The translations under genes and the position numbers were made by a program. DNA of 64,000 nucleotides from NCBI GenBank assembly GCA_037074705.1, contig CM073596.1, forward strand, positions 29,982,001-30,046,000. Direction: 5' to 3'. Positions 60,951-64,000 of the stretch are shown in pieces. Below the pieces are notes generated by a model. It did no database searches, was not told the origin of the DNA, and worked only from the letters and a program-made list of their open reading frames with translations. Each line of letters begins with the position of its first letter. Positions within the stretch are counted from its first letter, which is position 1. This DNA comes from Zhengitettix transpicula (taxonomy: Eukaryota; Arthropoda; Insecta; Orthoptera; Tetrigidae).

Positions 60951-61954
60951 AAGTTCCAGCAAGTCCAGACATTTAGGTAAAAAAAAATTGCTGCACGAAC
61001 CACAATGTGAAGATTGGAATGTTTCCAGTCTCTATTGTTGTCGGCGGCGTGTGTGATACTGAGAGCTTTTGGCGAAATAGTTTGTCTCATATATAAGTGA
61101 AGAAATGCATGCGTCCCTTAGTTTTTGTCAGATACCCGTTACAGCTTTGGTACGGTCATTTTTATAGGATAATAAAACTTTTGCCAAGTAACTGGGATAG
61201 CGTTTTTTATTAAGAATTAAGAATCGCCCATACTTAACAGACAAGTCTTTCCTCTAGAATCCATATTGACTGAGGAGCAAAATTGGCTAACATGAAAAGA
61301 ATAATAACTCCACGACACATGTCTAGTACTTGAGCATTTAACGACAGTCACGTGCAATGCCTCCCATCTTTTATGAATGTTAGCTGGGTTCTTGGCCCGA
61401 AGGTCTCGTGGCGAATGCGATAGGCGTTCTTTCGTCAGCAGAGCGGAAGACGCGATTAAGAACGCCGTGTCCAGCCAATTAGCGTCTTAGATACAAGACT
61501 CCTGCCATGACGTCAGCTTCATTACCGCACGGCGCGGTCCAGCTGCCCTAAACCGCTCCTTAAGCACAAACTTACTCAAACTAAACAACAAAAATCTATA
61601 ACTAAACGAATAAACACAATTTACGTGACCCGCTGACGCTGTGAAACGTGAGCGGTTATTAAATGGCTGCGACTGATTCAGCAACGTGATGTCATTGAAA
61701 TCTCTCATGGGGAAACTCCCCATCCCCCACTGTGAAGTTATGAAATGGCTGAAACATTTCCGTCCATCCTAGTAGTTTTCCACTGACATTAAAACGTAAG
61801 TGCCCACAGAATATTTATGACATCGGGTATTTTTATAAAAAAAAATTAAATAAAAAGTCCAGTATTTTTACGTTTATCGTGTTTAAAATCTGCTAAAAGT
61901 AATCAAATTTATTCTCGTACTTACATGAGTTTCTAAAAATGGGGATGCCTTCAC
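60951..61954. other. Non-coding region
   Basis: No recognised repeat; the minus-strand frame at 61487-61723 lies in a GC-richer patch but has no domain. Confidence 0.45.
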
Positions 61955-62383
61955 ATCTCTCTGGTTTTTGAACTAAGGTTCCCACATGCCGAGGCACCTC
62001 CGCCTGTTTTGAGAGGTGTATGTTCCGGGGTCGCAGCCCTAGTGCATACGGTAAGAGTTGTCCGCTATTCCTATTGGAATAGTCGGCCAGCTGCCTCCTA
62101 AACCGGTCAAGGCACGGCGAGGGTAAATCTGCGACCCCACAGCAAACCCCTACCCAACCTTCGGAAGGACGTGGGACAAGTACCCAATAACCGACCTACC
62201 TGATGCAGATTTTTCTAGGGTTTTCCCTGAATCACTTTTAGGCGAATTGTCGGGTAGGATCCTTGAACTATAGCCCGGGGGCCCTAGTTAACCCTTGGCT
62301 ACCTTGCTCTACCTTTCCGCATACCCTCACTCCTTTTCCTATGCTATAAGAAGGGAGTTGCCACTATGTGGATTACCCTATAC
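61955..62383 (-). repeat. Interspersed repeat family B, inverted copy
   Basis: The reverse complement matches the copy at 57773 nearly end to end. It includes 'ggtaatccacatagtggcaa', 'ccaagggttaactagggccc' and 'cggaacatacacctctcaaa', and ends at a shared gtgggaacctta. It lacks the first dozen bases of the family start. Together with the copy at 57773 it forms a widely spaced inverted pair. Confidence 0.85.
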
Positions 62384-63389
62384 ATAAAAAGCTCTATTGT
62401 CAGATGTATTGTTAGGTTTGCACGAGGCCGACTTCACGTGATCAGGGGAAAATGTTGAACCCTAGGGAATGGTGCCAGGAAATACGCAATAAAACTGACA
62501 TTAAAGTCCTGACAGTTGCACTCGAGATCGGTAGAGAAGAATTAAAAATTGAATGTGGAGATCGGATGAAAAGACATGTAAACGTTGGATCGTGTGGGAA
62601 CCACGATAAATGTTTGTCTATATAAGCAAGTAAGGATGATGAGACATTGTCAAACAGCACAGTCAAGATGCAGTCCTGTTCTATATATTACGCAATGGAG
62701 AAGTGAAGGTCTTAAGCCCTTAGAAATTTTACATGCTCTTTACTATACGCTGTGGCAACACCAACTCGCAACTTAAGGTAAGTCAGTCGCCCTCTATCTC
62801 TCTTTCCCGTCCATAGTAATATATATCATTGTGTGTAAGCACAGGTAAGATCCGAAAACATAGGCGACATTTTATAATACATTTTCCAACATTGTGACCG
62901 CCATGAATTATCAATATGAATAAATTAGATTGATCTGAATGTTGGTGGATAATTTTGTGGTAAATAACTGTCTCTGGCTTTATAAATAATTTATTTTACA
63001 TACGTTCTAAAGTATCTTTAAAAGGTTATGTGGTTATCCGTACTAAGTACTCAAGTTATAAAATTAACCTCATTTTGATAAAAATTAATCTCATGCTGAA
63101 AAGACGTCGTGCAATTTACAAGGAAAGGGTTGTAAACCGGACGACGACAGAAATCAGTCATGTGTGTTCTGGGAGATGGAGAAGTGTGTTGTGGCGAACC
63201 GGCCAATGGTGGCCGAACTCAGCAAAGTATAAGCTGCATATATCAGCGTATGTATTAAAGGGATTTTTCACAGCAAAACCGAGTGTCATGATACGTACGA
63301 CAGTAAAGTAGAAAAGGCACCGAAAGTGTTGTTAAGTGCCACGACGAAGTGTGAGTGGCCTGTCAATAAAAATATTGTTCTATAAAAAT
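62384..63389. other. Non-coding region with unassigned frames
   Basis: 62400-62790 has moderately balanced composition and a donor-like aag|gtaagtcag at about 62775 on the plus strand, but no recognisable protein. The frame at 63030-63311 also has no recognised domain. Confidence 0.4.
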
Positions 63390-63800
63390 TAAAATAAACA
63401 CGAGTGCACAAACAGGTACCAGAACGCTCTAATTAAAAACTTTCTTTTGTTTCTATCGTTTACCGCCAGAATTCTATAACTTTGTCAGACAGTTCTATAG
63501 TTTTTATTGTTGTTAGAGTATTTATATGAAATTTGGTTATTGTAAATTAATTTTTTTTAATGTTTTTGTTACTTGGTGAAAATTGGAAATCACTGTTTTT
63601 ATTAGAGGCCTTGAAACTTAGATTCTCAAGAAAGCTGAGGTATTTACTTAAAAACGTAAACTGTAAAGAATCCAACGTAAATCAAAATTGTCAATTAAAT
63701 AATCTTTTGTTATCTCTTTAAAAACTTTGGTTTAGTTTTCAACGTAAAATCCTGTAAACTTCCTTTCTTTGTTTCCTTTTATATTTTGTATATTACATAA
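63390..63800 (+). repeat. AT-rich interspersed repeat family C, copy 4
   Basis: 'ttggtgaaaattggaaatca', 'ttattagaggccttgaaact' and 'gattctcaagaaagctgagg' parallel copy 3 (60660-60735) in direct orientation, about 2.9 kb downstream. It is more diverged than copies 2 and 3. Confidence 0.65.
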
Positions 63801-64000
63801 TTTGAATGTCCTAACGAGTTGGCTTTAATTTTCATTGTTCGCTTAATTTTTTTAATTTTAATATAAAGTGTATACCAGAATATATAACATATTTTAATGC
63901 AAGGAACGACTATAATAGAGGTACCGGCATGTCCTTCATATTTGTCGTTTCCCATTGGTGAAACAGAAATACAAAAGAACCATCCGGCAATTTAAATTTA

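Noticed and set aside
62442..62790. Possible first exon on the plus strand ending at a strong gtaagt-type donor
   Set aside because: No recognisable protein, promoter or partner exon; the donor-like sequence alone is not sufficient.
1..64000. CRISPR arrays, operons, phage or bacterial defence systems
   Set aside because: The DNA is eukaryotic with spliced exons and interspersed repeats; no regularly spaced direct repeats or gene clusters were seen.

Overview
This window looks like AT-rich, repeat-laden nuclear DNA from an insect. The evidence is one protein-coding gene with GT-AG introns of 1.3 to 21 kb, many simple-sequence runs, jockey-type LINE fragments, a mariner-like relic, an LTR-element primer binding site and several families of short interspersed or fold-back repeats. 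The overall texture reminds me of large polyneopteran genomes such as cockroach or termite, but that placement is an impression and not something I could test.

The only cellular gene I can support is a PP2C-type serine/threonine phosphatase of the PPM1E/PPM1F group on the minus strand. Five exons are visible (40266-40375, 18839-19044, 16384-16572, 13334-13483, 11953-12046). Their reading phases join perfectly and give 249 complete codons, covering the segment before the catalytic domain and roughly its first two thirds. The 5' exon(s) with the start codon and the 3' exon(s) with the last catalytic motifs were not found. The 3' part probably lies beyond position 1; the 5' part lies above 40375, inside or beyond the window.

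Layout: 1-11952 is non-coding, with simple repeats, one copy of an interspersed repeat (family B), a near-perfect 60-bp-arm palindrome and an AT-rich family C repeat. 11953-19044 holds four exons, with an intronic fold-back element near 17 kb. 19045-40265 is a single 21-kb intron carrying a second fold-back element, jockey LINE debris, a 141-bp tandem duplication, several unassigned open frames and more repeats. 40266-40375 is the first visible exon, with a family E repeat starting about 65 bp upstream of its acceptor. 40376-64000 has no recognisable cellular gene: it holds a 286-bp element with 29-bp terminal inverted repeats, family D, E, B and C repeats, a mariner-like fragment, a retroelement primer binding site, and a second jockey tail.

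Most other open frames are short, lack recognisable domains and fit chance or repeat-derived frames. No RNA gene, CRISPR array or operon-like system was seen. The most unusual non-genic signal is the recurrent occurrence, in fold-back and interspersed repeats, of a CTGAnGA ... GAAAC motif pair that resembles the conserved core of hammerhead ribozymes. None of the copies I checked is a complete canonical ribozyme.
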